DNA from: Rhizobium sp. NRK18
GTDB lineage: Bacteria > Pseudomonadota > Alphaproteobacteria > Rhizobiales > Rhizobiaceae
DNA length: 64,000 bases
Assembly (NCBI RefSeq): GCF_024385575.1
Contig: NZ_JANFMV010000001.1
Location: 3,687,681 to 3,751,680 of the forward strand
Direction of reading: 5' to 3'
Each line of letters begins with the position of its first letter. Within the stretch, counting starts at the first letter, position 1. Positions 9,464 to 17,782 of this stretch are shown here, in pieces. Made by a program: the position numbers and the translations under genes. The notes under the pieces are model-generated. The model searched no databases and was not told the origin of the DNA. It saw nothing but the letters and a program-made list of their open reading frames with translations.

Positions 9464-10936
9464 ATGAGCACTGCACCAATCGTCTCCAAGGTCTGGAGTT
9501 TCTGCACCACGCTGCGTGACGACGGCGTCGGCTACGGCGATTACCTAGAGCAGCTGACCTACCTCATCTTCCTCAAGATGGCCGACGAATATGCGAAACC
9601 GCCCTACAATCGAGATGTGGGCATCCCCAAGGGATTTGACTGGACCAGCCTAACCTCCCGAAAGGGGGCAGAACTGGAAGCGCATTACGTCGTGCTCTTG
9701 CGCAAGCTGGGCGAACAGAAAGGCATGCTCGGCCAGATTTTCACCAAGGCGCAGAACAAGATCACCGACCCCGCCAAGCTGTTCCGCCTGATCGATATGG
9801 TGAACGGTACGAAATGGGTGACACTGGGTGCCGACGTCAAGGGCGATATCTACGAGGGGCTGCTCGAGCGCAACGCCGAGGATACGAAGTCCGGCGCTGG
9901 CCAGTATTTCACCCCGCGCGCCCTAATCCGCGCGATGATCGAATGTGTCCGTCCTGAGCCCGGGAAAACGATCGCAGACCCGGCCTGCGGGACCGGGGGA
10001 TTTTTCCTCGCCGCTCATGATTTTCTGACTGACCCAGATAACCATGCGCTCGACAAGGACCAGAAGGCTTTCCTGAAGCACTCGACCTTCTTCGGCAACG
10101 AGATTGTTGCCGGCACTCGGCGCCTGTGCCTGATGAACATGTTCCTGCACGGCATCGGCGAAATGACCGGTGACACGTTGGTATCGCCCGCTGATGCCTT
10201 GATATCGCCGCCTTCAGAGACCTTCGACTATGTTCTCGCAAATCCTCCTTTCGGCAAGAAGAGCTCGATGAGCTTCACCAATGCTGAAGGTGAACAGGAA
10301 ACGGACGACCTCACTTACAATCGCCAGGATTTCTGGGCGACGACATCGAACAAGCAATTGAATTTCGTCCAGCATATCCGGACCATGCTGAAGACCACAG
10401 GGCGTGCCGCGGTGGTCGTGCCCGACAATGTACTGTTCGAGGGCGGGGCTGGTGAAACTATCAGGCGCAAGTTGCTTCAAACGACCGACCTGCACACTAT
10501 TCTCCGACTGCCAACGGGCATCTTCTATGCGCAGGGTGTCAAGGCAAACGTCATATTCTTCGACAACCGTGCCGCCAGCCCTGATCCGCAAACCTCCAAG
10601 GTCTGGTACTATGACTACCGGACCAACGTTCATCACACCCTGAAGCAGAAACCCCTTACTTACGCGCACCTCGAAGACTTTGTGTCCTGCTACAACCCCG
10701 GCAACCGGTATGAACGCACACCCACCTGGAGCGAGAGTGCGCCGGACGGGCGGTGGCGCGCTTTTGAACGGGACGAGTTGCTGGCCCGCGACAAGGCCAG
10801 CCTCGATCTTTTCTGGCTCAAAGATGCATCAATGACCGACCTCGACAACTTACCGGAACCCGAGGTGCTAGCCGAAGAAATAATGGAAAACCTCCGTTCC
10901 GCTCTGGCGAATTTTGAAGCCGCAAGTGTGGGATAG
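9464..10936 (+). CDS. hsdM: Type I DNA methyltransferase subunit M (N6-adenine)
   Basis: Methylates adenine in the sites recognised by HsdS and protects host DNA; together with HsdR it forms the restriction complex. The protein is 490 aa. An N-terminal helical HsdM domain (residues 1-120) precedes the catalytic domain. SAM-binding motif I is ADPACGTGGF (171-180) and catalytic motif IV is NPPF (260-263). The order hsdR-hsdS-(ATPase-HNH)-(relic)-(GIY-YIG)-hsdM is unusual, since M normally precedes S and R. Two bases separate it from the GIY-YIG gene, so it probably depends on the same transcript. It is full length with intact motifs. Confidence 0.96.
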   Translation: MSTAPIVSKVWSFCTTLRDDGVGYGDYLEQLTYLIFLKMADEYAKPPYNRDVGIPKGFDWTSLTSRKGAELEAHYVVLLRKLGEQKGMLGQIFTKAQNKITDPAKLFRLIDMVNGTKWVTLGADVKGDIYEGLLERNAEDTKSGAGQYFTPRALIRAMIECVRPEPGKTIADPACGTGGFFLAAHDFLTDPDNHALDKDQKAFLKHSTFFGNEIVAGTRRLCLMNMFLHGIGEMTGDTLVSPADALISPPSETFDYVLANPPFGKKSSMSFTNAEGEQETDDLTYNRQDFWATTSNKQLNFVQHIRTMLKTTGRAAVVVPDNVLFEGGAGETIRRKLLQTTDLHTILRLPTGIFYAQGVKANVIFFDNRAASPDPQTSKVWYYDYRTNVHHTLKQKPLTYAHLEDFVSCYNPGNRYERTPTWSESAPDGRWRAFERDELLARDKASLDLFWLKDASMTDLDNLPEPEVLAEEIMENLRSALANFEAASVG

Positions 10937-11065
10937 AAAGGCGCTTGGATTATCTACTGTGCGGCCCGGGTCGAGCGGGAACCAATTGGGCCCAAAAATG
11001 CGATTTAAATACTAATAACGAGGTTGCTTCTTATTCTTTTTTGAAACGCAGAAACGGGGAACAAT
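10937..11065. promoter_or_regulatory. Intergenic region, likely promoter of the four-gene cassette
   Basis: 129 bases between hsdM and the HNH-like gene. The segment 10993-11045 is clearly richer in A and T than its surroundings and includes TTTAAATACTAATAA, a plausible promoter core. GGGGAACAAT directly before the ATG at 11066 could serve as ribosome binding site. No hairpin terminator for hsdM was seen. Confidence 0.4.
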
Positions 11066-11848
11066 ATGGATGGCTGGGCATGCGCATTCTGTGGCTCAAC
11101 GGATCTAAAGCGAACGAAGGAGCACCTGTGGCCAGCCAGCCTCCACAGACGCACCGTAGCGCTGCAAGATGGTATCGAACAGAAGTTTTGGCTTGCCAGT
11201 CTAGACAAGGCACTGTCGAATGAACCAATTATTCGAGATGTCTGTGCCGTTTGCAACAACGGTGAGCTATCTAAGCTGGATAATTATATATGCACAGCCT
11301 TCGATCATCATTTCAGCATCATCCGCGAGCGTGGAGAGGAGGTAATACTGGAGTACGACTACCATTTGCTGAAACGCTGGCTGTTGAAGATTTCGTATAA
11401 CTCAGCCCGGATAAACAAATCCGACGTGCCCGTCTTTGAGCCTTTGATACCTTACATCATGGGGCAAAATATGACCGCGGGACGGACCGTGAAGCTCTTC
11501 CTGGAAATGACGTATCCCAGCAAGGTTCCCCCAGCAGAGATGCAAGACGGCATGCCCTCAATAGTGAGACCCGCAATCAACCGTGTCGGTTTCTTTGGCT
11601 ACGACGCATCAAACGGGGTCAACATGCTCAGGGCGGTACATTTGCGTAGCTTCAGTTTTCTTCTCGCCTTCTTACCGGGCTCCGCGACTGCGGCGTCAGT
11701 GAATGCTTTTGTCGCAGAGTTTCTCTCGCGCCGCCCTTCTGCCCGCGAGCTCAGGGCATCTACTTCGCGAGCAACATTATTGTGCGACGGAATTGACTGC
11801 TGGGCATCAATAACTTCAGGCATGATGCACCGAATTGAGTTCAAGTAG
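11066..11848 (+). CDS. HNH-like zinc-knuckle protein, unassigned
   Basis: A 260-aa protein I cannot name. The N-terminus has a compact HNH-type signature: CAFCG at 6-10, KEHLWPASL at 18-26 and CAVCNNG at 60-66. This CxxC / EH-[LI]-[WF]-P / CxxCN layout occurs in many uncharacterised bacterial HNH nucleases. The remaining 190 residues are mixed alpha/beta without a motif I recognise. It appears to be the first gene of an operon: the next gene's ATG is only 13 bases after its stop. Codon use is more AT-rich than in the flanking hsd genes, which suggests a separate origin. Nuclease activity is inferred from the motif only. Confidence 0.7.
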   Translation: MDGWACAFCGSTDLKRTKEHLWPASLHRRTVALQDGIEQKFWLASLDKALSNEPIIRDVCAVCNNGELSKLDNYICTAFDHHFSIIRERGEEVILEYDYHLLKRWLLKISYNSARINKSDVPVFEPLIPYIMGQNMTAGRTVKLFLEMTYPSKVPPAEMQDGMPSIVRPAINRVGFFGYDASNGVNMLRAVHLRSFSFLLAFLPGSATAASVNAFVAEFLSRRPSARELRASTSRATLLCDGIDCWASITSGMMHRIEFK

Positions 11849-11861
11849 CTTCCGTTGTGCG

Positions 11862-13373
11862 ATGATATTTTGGAACAAAGACATATTGGACGATACCACA
11901 GGCCTCGACATCTTGGGGGTTCGCGCAATCGATCAGGGGATGGAGTCAGATCTCGTTAACGGCATCACGACCGTCTCGGCGCGTGGTCGCTACTTCTCAA
12001 TTCTGCCGTGGGCGATAAACCAGTTTTACAACATGACGCTCGAAGCGGGCGAGCCTTTCGATCAGGGGGCGTTAACCGCGTTTTTGACGCGGGTCGAATT
12101 TCTCATCATTGCTGCCTCACAGGCTGATCCAACGGGAGGAGCTGGCGGTGCTATCCTTGGCAGTGATTATTTCGCTCCACAGATGAAGTTGCTGAAGTCA
12201 GGCACAGCCGTTTCGCTGCCGCTATCCAAGAGCAGTCGCATCCTCAATATTTACTACAATCCCTGCAAAAGCGTCGGGTTCATCGGCAACGCGCCAAACG
12301 GCAGCCCCGTACCGTATCAGATTACAGAGCGGGGACGCGCCATCTGGCAGGCTCGGCAGGGTCGCTTGGAAGGATCACCGCTTCTCGATCTGCTCTTTCG
12401 CGGCGGTGACGTCGATCACGCGATCGCGGAGGCTGCCGTGTCCGAATTTTCGCTTGGCGCGCTGGTGCCGGAATCTGACGAAGCGAGGCTGCTCAGAGAT
12501 GCTTTTCAAACCGCCTATCCGAGCGCAGCATCCGCCCGCGAAATGATTGAGCATAGATATCGGCTCCTAAGGGGGACGCAAGCATGGATCGCGTCATGGG
12601 CGGATTCCGGAAGAGCCTCTGCAGATCAGCTATTGGCGCTCAATCTGCAACAGGTGAGCGCAGGCCAACGCCGCGATACTGCATCACTTGCTTGGGCAAG
12701 TTATGAGTGGCGTAGGCGCCAACACTTTGCGCTAGAGCTGCTTTTGAACGCTGTTTGCGGCGTGCTGGGCGCCCTTGGCGGCGCAGGCACGGTTGACGAT
12801 GTGGTTCGGGCCACCCGCGAAGAGTGGAACCTCAATGAACGGCTAAAGGATTTGTGGCCGGCCGCGTCCGATGCGTGGAGTTCGACAGCAATCGTTGCGC
12901 GCGGTTCCGTGCCTCCGGATTTGTTTGCCGGAAAGGCGCTTCGATTTAGGAGCGTCGACGAATTGAGTCCGCCAGAAAAACTTATGGCTAGCTTTGCGAT
13001 CCTATCAGCTCTTCAAGACCAGACCCGGAGCTTCCGGGGAACCTTGGCGGCACATGCGAACTCGATCAGCGATCTCGCGCTCAGTCTAATCATTTCAGTT
13101 GGCGATCAACCATTCGCGGAATTCCTCTCCGAGCTCGCCGAAAGATGCGCCGTCACCCCGCACCTGCAGGTTACCTTGCGCAAGATGTCGGCCGGTCAGA
13201 AGTGTTCATTGCGCTTCTTTCCTGACGGCAATGTCCTGAGGCTGACCGCTAACCAGACCAATGCTGGCTTCAGCGGTACGCGGCTTTACAACACGATCAA
13301 CGTTCTCTCCGACATCGGGATTCTCACCAGGAACGTTGACGGTTCACTTGCCACGCGTGAGGCTGCCGCTTGA
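11862..13373 (+). CDS. Unknown protein A of PLD-containing cassette
   Basis: I do not recognise this 503-aa family. The start is taken as the ATG at 11862 (a TTG at 11835 would overlap the previous gene). The N-terminal block contains WNKDILDDTTGLDILGVRA and the striking stretch GITTVSARGRYFSILPW, which looks like a conserved family signature. The middle is helical. The last 60 residues, with LYNTINVLSDIGILTR, resemble a winged-helix DNA-binding fold. Its stop overlaps the TTG start of the PLD-like gene as TTGA, so the two are translationally coupled. No nuclease or ATPase motif is visible. A sensor, adaptor or DNA-binding role is inference. Confidence 0.65.
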   Translation: MIFWNKDILDDTTGLDILGVRAIDQGMESDLVNGITTVSARGRYFSILPWAINQFYNMTLEAGEPFDQGALTAFLTRVEFLIIAASQADPTGGAGGAILGSDYFAPQMKLLKSGTAVSLPLSKSSRILNIYYNPCKSVGFIGNAPNGSPVPYQITERGRAIWQARQGRLEGSPLLDLLFRGGDVDHAIAEAAVSEFSLGALVPESDEARLLRDAFQTAYPSAASAREMIEHRYRLLRGTQAWIASWADSGRASADQLLALNLQQVSAGQRRDTASLAWASYEWRRRQHFALELLLNAVCGVLGALGGAGTVDDVVRATREEWNLNERLKDLWPAASDAWSSTAIVARGSVPPDLFAGKALRFRSVDELSPPEKLMASFAILSALQDQTRSFRGTLAAHANSISDLALSLIISVGDQPFAEFLSELAERCAVTPHLQVTLRKMSAGQKCSLRFFPDGNVLRLTANQTNAGFSGTRLYNTINVLSDIGILTRNVDGSLATREAAA

Positions 13374-15223
13374 TCGAGAAGAACGTCATAGAAGCGGTGT
13401 GCTCAGGGGTTCAGAAGGCTGGTACAGCTATCGTGCTCACACACAATATCGACTTTCTTTTCGTGGAGTCGATCTTGCTGCCCCGCCTTCGGGACCTAGG
13501 CTCACCGCAACTGACCATATTCGCTGACGCCGCCTGCGCCGCGAATACTTTTCACATGCAAGAGCGACTAGTCACGAAGCTCGGCACACGCTACCGCGTT
13601 GTAGCCGTAGACCTCGGCAACGCCCGCCGATTTCATCCGAAAGCAATATTCCTTTATGGCGATACAAGCGCTAGCCTAGCTGTTGGAAGTGGAAACGCCA
13701 CTCATGGGGGCTGGAGTTCAAACCAAGAAGTATGGTCCGATTTCCTCTTTCCAGGCGATGGCGGCCCTGAGATAGCAGCATTCATTCCCTATCTTGAGCG
13801 TATACTCGATTGTGTCCCGAGCGCCGGACAGATCAAGGCAGAAACGCTCGGGAATCTGAGCTTGGCCAGTAATAGCTGGTGTGCAACACTACCGGCGCCG
13901 GGAGGCCTAGCTTGGACGCCGCAGGCTAAGCCACTACTTGAACAAATACTGGATATAGTCGGTCGTCATGTGGCTTCGATCGACATCCTGAGTCCCTACT
14001 TTGATCCGTCCGCCACTGCTCTCTCTCATCTGGCTGCCCTCTCAAAAGGTTCAGTCCGGGCCTTCCTGCAACCCAGGAAGGCAGGCCTTTCAAGTGATCT
14101 CGCCGCAGCCTTGCCGCCGAATGTACGATTGCAGACGATAGAAGCGGACACGGAAGAGCGGCGGTACAAGTTCATCCACGCGAAAAGCTACGCGATCCAT
14201 ACTCAAACTGGGCGTTTTCTGGTTGTGGGCAGCGCCAATTGCTCCAGCGCGGCACTGCTGGCGGGCGATGCATGGGGCAACGCAGAGCTTATGAGTGTTC
14301 AAGCGACCAACGAACAGGAGATCGCCGAATTCTGGTCGGGATATAATCTGACCGATGCGGCTCCGTCGCTGCCGGATGTGCACCCTTCGGAGGAATGGGC
14401 GGTCGAGACAGTGGAGCTGCGCATACTTAGCGCCCGAAGAAACGGGGACAGGCTCCAAGTTTTTTTCAAAGCTCAGAACGAAATCATCGAATTGCATGCA
14501 TGTGCCCAAGGGCTGAATTCACAAATGCTCCCGGCTATAGAGCTTTACTCGGATCGGGCAGTTTTCCTCATAAGCGGGATGATATCGTCTATCTGGCTGA
14601 GTTCCACGCTACCCGATGGCACCACGATTACATCAGCTCCAAGCTGGATTGACGATGAGAGTGCTCTCAGTGTCGGTGGCCCGGAACGATCATTTCGGGA
14701 ACGGCTTGAAGGCGCGGCCGTGCGGGGCAGCTTACTTGGCGGCGAATTTCTGGCGGTTCTCGAACTCTTCGATCAGCACATCCAAAAGCCCTCGGGTCAT
14801 CACAGCACTCGGTCATCCACGAAAAATCATACTTTGGACCCGTCATTCTTCACAGAGGACGACATCTACACTGACAGTTGGCCAATGGCATCACCGCTAT
14901 TTTCGTCGGCCCTTTCAACGGGTGGCTTCAATGAGGCGGACGCACTCACCCTCATACAATCGTTCTTTGAGACACAGAACGAAGACACCCAACGAAATAA
15001 TCCTGCAAACGTGCAGAGCGACGAAGATGGGAAGGGTGAGGATCAAGAACCGGACGACGTTCAACGCGCCCTAGCCACGCAAAATCTATCGACGACCACT
15101 CAAAGGTTCGCGCGCCTTTTCAAGAGGATCGAGAACTCTATCGCACATCCGGAATATGCAACGAGCCGTCCTGATGATCTTCGCCCGGATCAAAGGCGGA
15201 TTGTCGCCGGCGGACTACCGTAG
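13370..15223 (+). CDS. Phospholipase-D-like (HKD) protein, putative nuclease
   Basis: A 617-aa protein with two PLD half-sites. The first is H89-P-K91 followed by VGSGNAT (105-111). The second is H260-A-K262 followed by VVGSANCSS (275-283). Both keep the HxK and GSxN elements that form the PLD active site, although the Asp of the classical HKD is displaced in the first and absent in the second. Such PLD folds in defence loci are usually nucleases. The C-terminal ~300 residues are beta-rich, then charged and acidic, and unassigned. It begins with TTG inside the stop of protein A (TTGA) and its end overlaps or nearly abuts protein C. Its function is inferred. Confidence 0.75.
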   Translation: MIEKNVIEAVCSGVQKAGTAIVLTHNIDFLFVESILLPRLRDLGSPQLTIFADAACAANTFHMQERLVTKLGTRYRVVAVDLGNARRFHPKAIFLYGDTSASLAVGSGNATHGGWSSNQEVWSDFLFPGDGGPEIAAFIPYLERILDCVPSAGQIKAETLGNLSLASNSWCATLPAPGGLAWTPQAKPLLEQILDIVGRHVASIDILSPYFDPSATALSHLAALSKGSVRAFLQPRKAGLSSDLAAALPPNVRLQTIEADTEERRYKFIHAKSYAIHTQTGRFLVVGSANCSSAALLAGDAWGNAELMSVQATNEQEIAEFWSGYNLTDAAPSLPDVHPSEEWAVETVELRILSARRNGDRLQVFFKAQNEIIELHACAQGLNSQMLPAIELYSDRAVFLISGMISSIWLSSTLPDGTTITSAPSWIDDESALSVGGPERSFRERLEGAAVRGSLLGGEFLAVLELFDQHIQKPSGHHSTRSSTKNHTLDPSFFTEDDIYTDSWPMASPLFSSALSTGGFNEADALTLIQSFFETQNEDTQRNNPANVQSDEDGKGEDQEPDDVQRALATQNLSTTTQRFARLFKRIENSIAHPEYATSRPDDLRPDQRRIVAGGLP

Positions 15224-15914
15224 TCAAACGATGGCTATGTGGAAGGTGCTGTTTTTCGGGGAAACCGGGAATGATGGGGTCGTGCCTCGACACCTGAAGA
15301 CACTTCCCGAACCGGAACGCATCGCTGCCATCGGTAAATTGCGGTCGGCGAAGCTTACGGCGGCGATGGCGGCTTGGTGCATGATTGACTGGGCCAACGC
15401 TGAAAACGATGCGCAAAGATTTCGCTTCGCCGCGGCTGAGCTCGCTTCACGCCACCGCTGGCTATCCGAAGGCGGCGACCGCGATGCAGTGTTATGGGAA
15501 CTAGATCGCAATGCAAGAAAACTCCTGTCCGATGATCGAGACAAACTCATGAGCGTCTGGCATAGGTGGCTTCGGGACGGACACGCCGTCGAAACATTCC
15601 GGGAAGCGCTCTCAGGCGCCGATCAGCGCAGAATTGCAGGTACATCCAGCCGCAAGGTGCTGCGAGAGGGCGAGTTGGTCTGGCAGGCAAAAATGGGTTT
15701 TCGCGTGGTCGCGACCGACTGCCATAGAGCTATTTCGAGAAACGTTAGTTTGATGCCGGTCGATCGAGAAAAGCTAATCAAGGTGCGGTCAGGATTCGTC
15801 GCGCCGGTATCAGATCTGCTGAAAGCGGAATTCGGAATATCCGACAATGTGAAGCAGCAGATATTCGACCTGATCAATGCGCTCGACGAGTGGCAAGGTA
15901 GCGCCTCCAACTAA
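15156..15914 (+). CDS. Unknown small helical protein C of PLD-containing cassette
   Basis: A 252-aa, largely helical, basic protein of unknown family. The start is uncertain. The ATG at 15156 overlaps the PLD gene by 68 bases, an ATG at 15174 also overlaps, and the ATG at 15231 begins seven bases after the PLD stop; none has a strong ribosome binding site. Aromatic-basic patches such as WHRWLRDG and RHRWLSEGG are visible, and a helical C-terminus ends in LINALDEWQG. It is the last gene of the set and faces the right-end integrase gene convergently. Tight packing with proteins A and B suggests a stoichiometric partner. Confidence 0.6.
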   Translation: MQRAVLMIFARIKGGLSPADYRSQTMAMWKVLFFGETGNDGVVPRHLKTLPEPERIAAIGKLRSAKLTAAMAAWCMIDWANAENDAQRFRFAAAELASRHRWLSEGGDRDAVLWELDRNARKLLSDDRDKLMSVWHRWLRDGHAVETFREALSGADQRRIAGTSSRKVLREGELVWQAKMGFRVVATDCHRAISRNVSLMPVDREKLIKVRSGFVAPVSDLLKAEFGISDNVKQQIFDLINALDEWQGSASN

Positions 15915-16157
15915 CGAACCGTTGTACGATCGAGGGGCCAGGTGCACGGTCCAACAAGCGCTACGGGCCCGCTTAATCAGGCATCGGTGGCTTTGCTTTC
16001 AGCGCGCCGAGTCTATTCAAGCGCGATAAGGAGCCGCCATTATTGAGATCTAAGCAGATGGCGGCTTTACCTACTGTTACCCACCCCATGTCAATCGTTC
16101 AAGATTATCCTTTGCTCCAGAGTTTCTGTCGCTAATCGGTTCGAATTTCAGTGCACT
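15915..16157. other. Convergent intergenic region
   Basis: 243 bases between the cassette and the second integrase gene. It contains a 9-bp inverted repeat (16032-16066) and an 11-bp direct repeat ATCCTTTGCTC at 16107-16117 and 16185-16195, the second copy inside the 3' end of the integrase gene. No gene is seen. Confidence 0.4.
16032..16066. terminator. Candidate hairpin between convergent genes
   Basis: AGCCGCCAT (16032-16040) pairs perfectly with ATGGCGGCT (16058-16066) around a 17-base loop. No real T-run follows on either strand, so intrinsic termination is weak. It could equally be a recombinase-associated repeat. Confidence 0.35.
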
Positions 16158-17780
16158 TCACCTTTTCATATACCGCTCAAAGATATCCTTTGCTCGCTCA
16201 TAATCGGGATCTCCTGGGGTGATCTCACCGCGCTCAAAGGCCAGGTAGAGCTCGAGTTCAGTCCGGTGTGAAAGAGCGCGGCGGCAAAGCTCGTCGAGGA
16301 TTTCCTCGCGTTCACTGTCCTGCATGGAGGCGTAGTACTTGCGGATTGTCTTGCCCGGTTCGTGACCGAGATTGAGTTGAAGGGCCACCTCCTCGATAAT
16401 CGCCATACTCCCACGTTTCGAGAGGAACGGATGAAGGATCTTGCGGAAGTCATGTGAGGAGATTTTGTTCTCTGGAATTTTGGCAGCCTGGGCTGCATCC
16501 TTGATGATCCGCTGAATTGGGTCATCCGACTTCCAGCATTCCGGGACTGAGGTTTCAGCGGAGCGATAACCGAAGCCGATCGCGTTTGATTGGATGTAGC
16601 GATCCGGCAAAAAGAATGGCGCCTCCGCACCGAAACCATTCATCTCGCGCCACCGGGCCCAATCCCGGATTGCGTCGAGAAGCCCGGCGCCAAGATCCAA
16701 GCAATAGGTGCGAATGTGCTTGCAATATTTGGTGCTTACCTCACGGGGATCCTGATTGATCCATCTGGTATGCGTGTTCACATGCTTGCCGCGGAGCGTG
16801 ACCAGAGCCTTAACGCGAATGCCTGTCGTGATAAGCATGGCGATTACGGCGCGGTTCCGAACCTCTATCGGCGTTGAACCGGGCATGGCAGCGAAAAGGC
16901 AAAGCGCCAAATCAAAGGTGAGACTTGTACCCTTGACCATGCTCGACCCGGCGGCCCGTTCCCTTCGGGAAAGCTGGAAGTACCCTGGGAGATCGGGATC
17001 CAGCTCGATATCGGGCCGACGTTGGAACCATCCGAAGAACGCACCGCAGCGATCCAGAGTGTGTTCGAGCGTCGACCAGCTTAGTCCCATGTCCCCTTCC
17101 AATGACCGCCGTCTGCGAAGCTCGTCCTTGAAGCTGCAAACATCTCCAATGCTAACCTGCTCAAACGGCTTGTGATCAAGGAAAGCGCTCATGCGGGCCA
17201 ACGCACGCAGATGCTCATCAACCGTTCTCCGATCCAGTTCCCGGTTTCTCTCGAGGAAGACACGGTAGTCGTAAAGCCAGCGCAAATTGCCGCTGTGGGT
17301 TTCAGTCGGAAGCGATGCACCGTTTCTCCAAGTTTCCCCGGAGGCACCATCATCACTTACGTCGGACGAGTGTCCGGGGATGTTGATGGCTGAGGCAAAG
17401 ATTTCGGGCACCTCGTCAGCTGGTATGTCAGCTTGTAGCATGTTGTGGCAATCCGTGCACATGCCTGTCACCAAGAGGCAGTTGGTGTCAGCTGCAAACG
17501 TCTTGATGGTTCCAGTGATCAGAGTCTTGAAGCCCAGGCAGACAGAACAGTGAATGCGGCCATCTTGTGGTGAGCGGCCATCCGGCCAGCGCATCCTAGT
17601 GATGAACCGGCGCACCTTGTATCCCGCAAAGAGCTGTGGTCGCTTAATGTCGACTGTCTCCAGGCCGGCACGTATCCAGTTCAGGATTGTGCTGTCACTT
17701 ACACCGTACATCTCCTTGAGATCGTCACGGGAATAGACCCAGTGTTTTCGAACTTTGGTGGGATCGTATTTGCGCGGCAT
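16158..17780 (-). CDS. Tyrosine recombinase/integrase with zinc-knuckle N-terminus
   Basis: A second site-specific recombinase, 540 aa from the ATG at 17780, which lies two bases past the upstream gene's stop; a TTG at 17828 would overlap it. Residues 1-60 look HTH-like (YGVSDSTILNWIRAGLE). Residues about 75-115 carry CSVC and CTDC, a possible zinc ribbon. The catalytic domain contains TTGIRVKALVTLR (Arg), SSHDFRKILHPFL (His/Arg), LNLGHEPGKTI (His) and the Tyr in RKYYASM. It is encoded together with an AlpA-like and an excisionase-like gene, a normal integration module, but at the opposite end from the first integrase. This points to a composite or nested element. Confidence 0.9.
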   Translation of the reverse strand: MPRKYDPTKVRKHWVYSRDDLKEMYGVSDSTILNWIRAGLETVDIKRPQLFAGYKVRRFITRMRWPDGRSPQDGRIHCSVCLGFKTLITGTIKTFAADTNCLLVTGMCTDCHNMLQADIPADEVPEIFASAINIPGHSSDVSDDGASGETWRNGASLPTETHSGNLRWLYDYRVFLERNRELDRRTVDEHLRALARMSAFLDHKPFEQVSIGDVCSFKDELRRRRSLEGDMGLSWSTLEHTLDRCGAFFGWFQRRPDIELDPDLPGYFQLSRRERAAGSSMVKGTSLTFDLALCLFAAMPGSTPIEVRNRAVIAMLITTGIRVKALVTLRGKHVNTHTRWINQDPREVSTKYCKHIRTYCLDLGAGLLDAIRDWARWREMNGFGAEAPFFLPDRYIQSNAIGFGYRSAETSVPECWKSDDPIQRIIKDAAQAAKIPENKISSHDFRKILHPFLSKRGSMAIIEEVALQLNLGHEPGKTIRKYYASMQDSEREEILDELCRRALSHRTELELYLAFERGEITPGDPDYERAKDIFERYMKR

Positions 17781-17782
17781 GA

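Noticed and set aside
10945..11223. 92-codon frame between hsdM and the HNH-like gene
   Set aside because: Overlaps the start of the better-supported HNH-like gene in another frame and has no motif or ribosome binding site.
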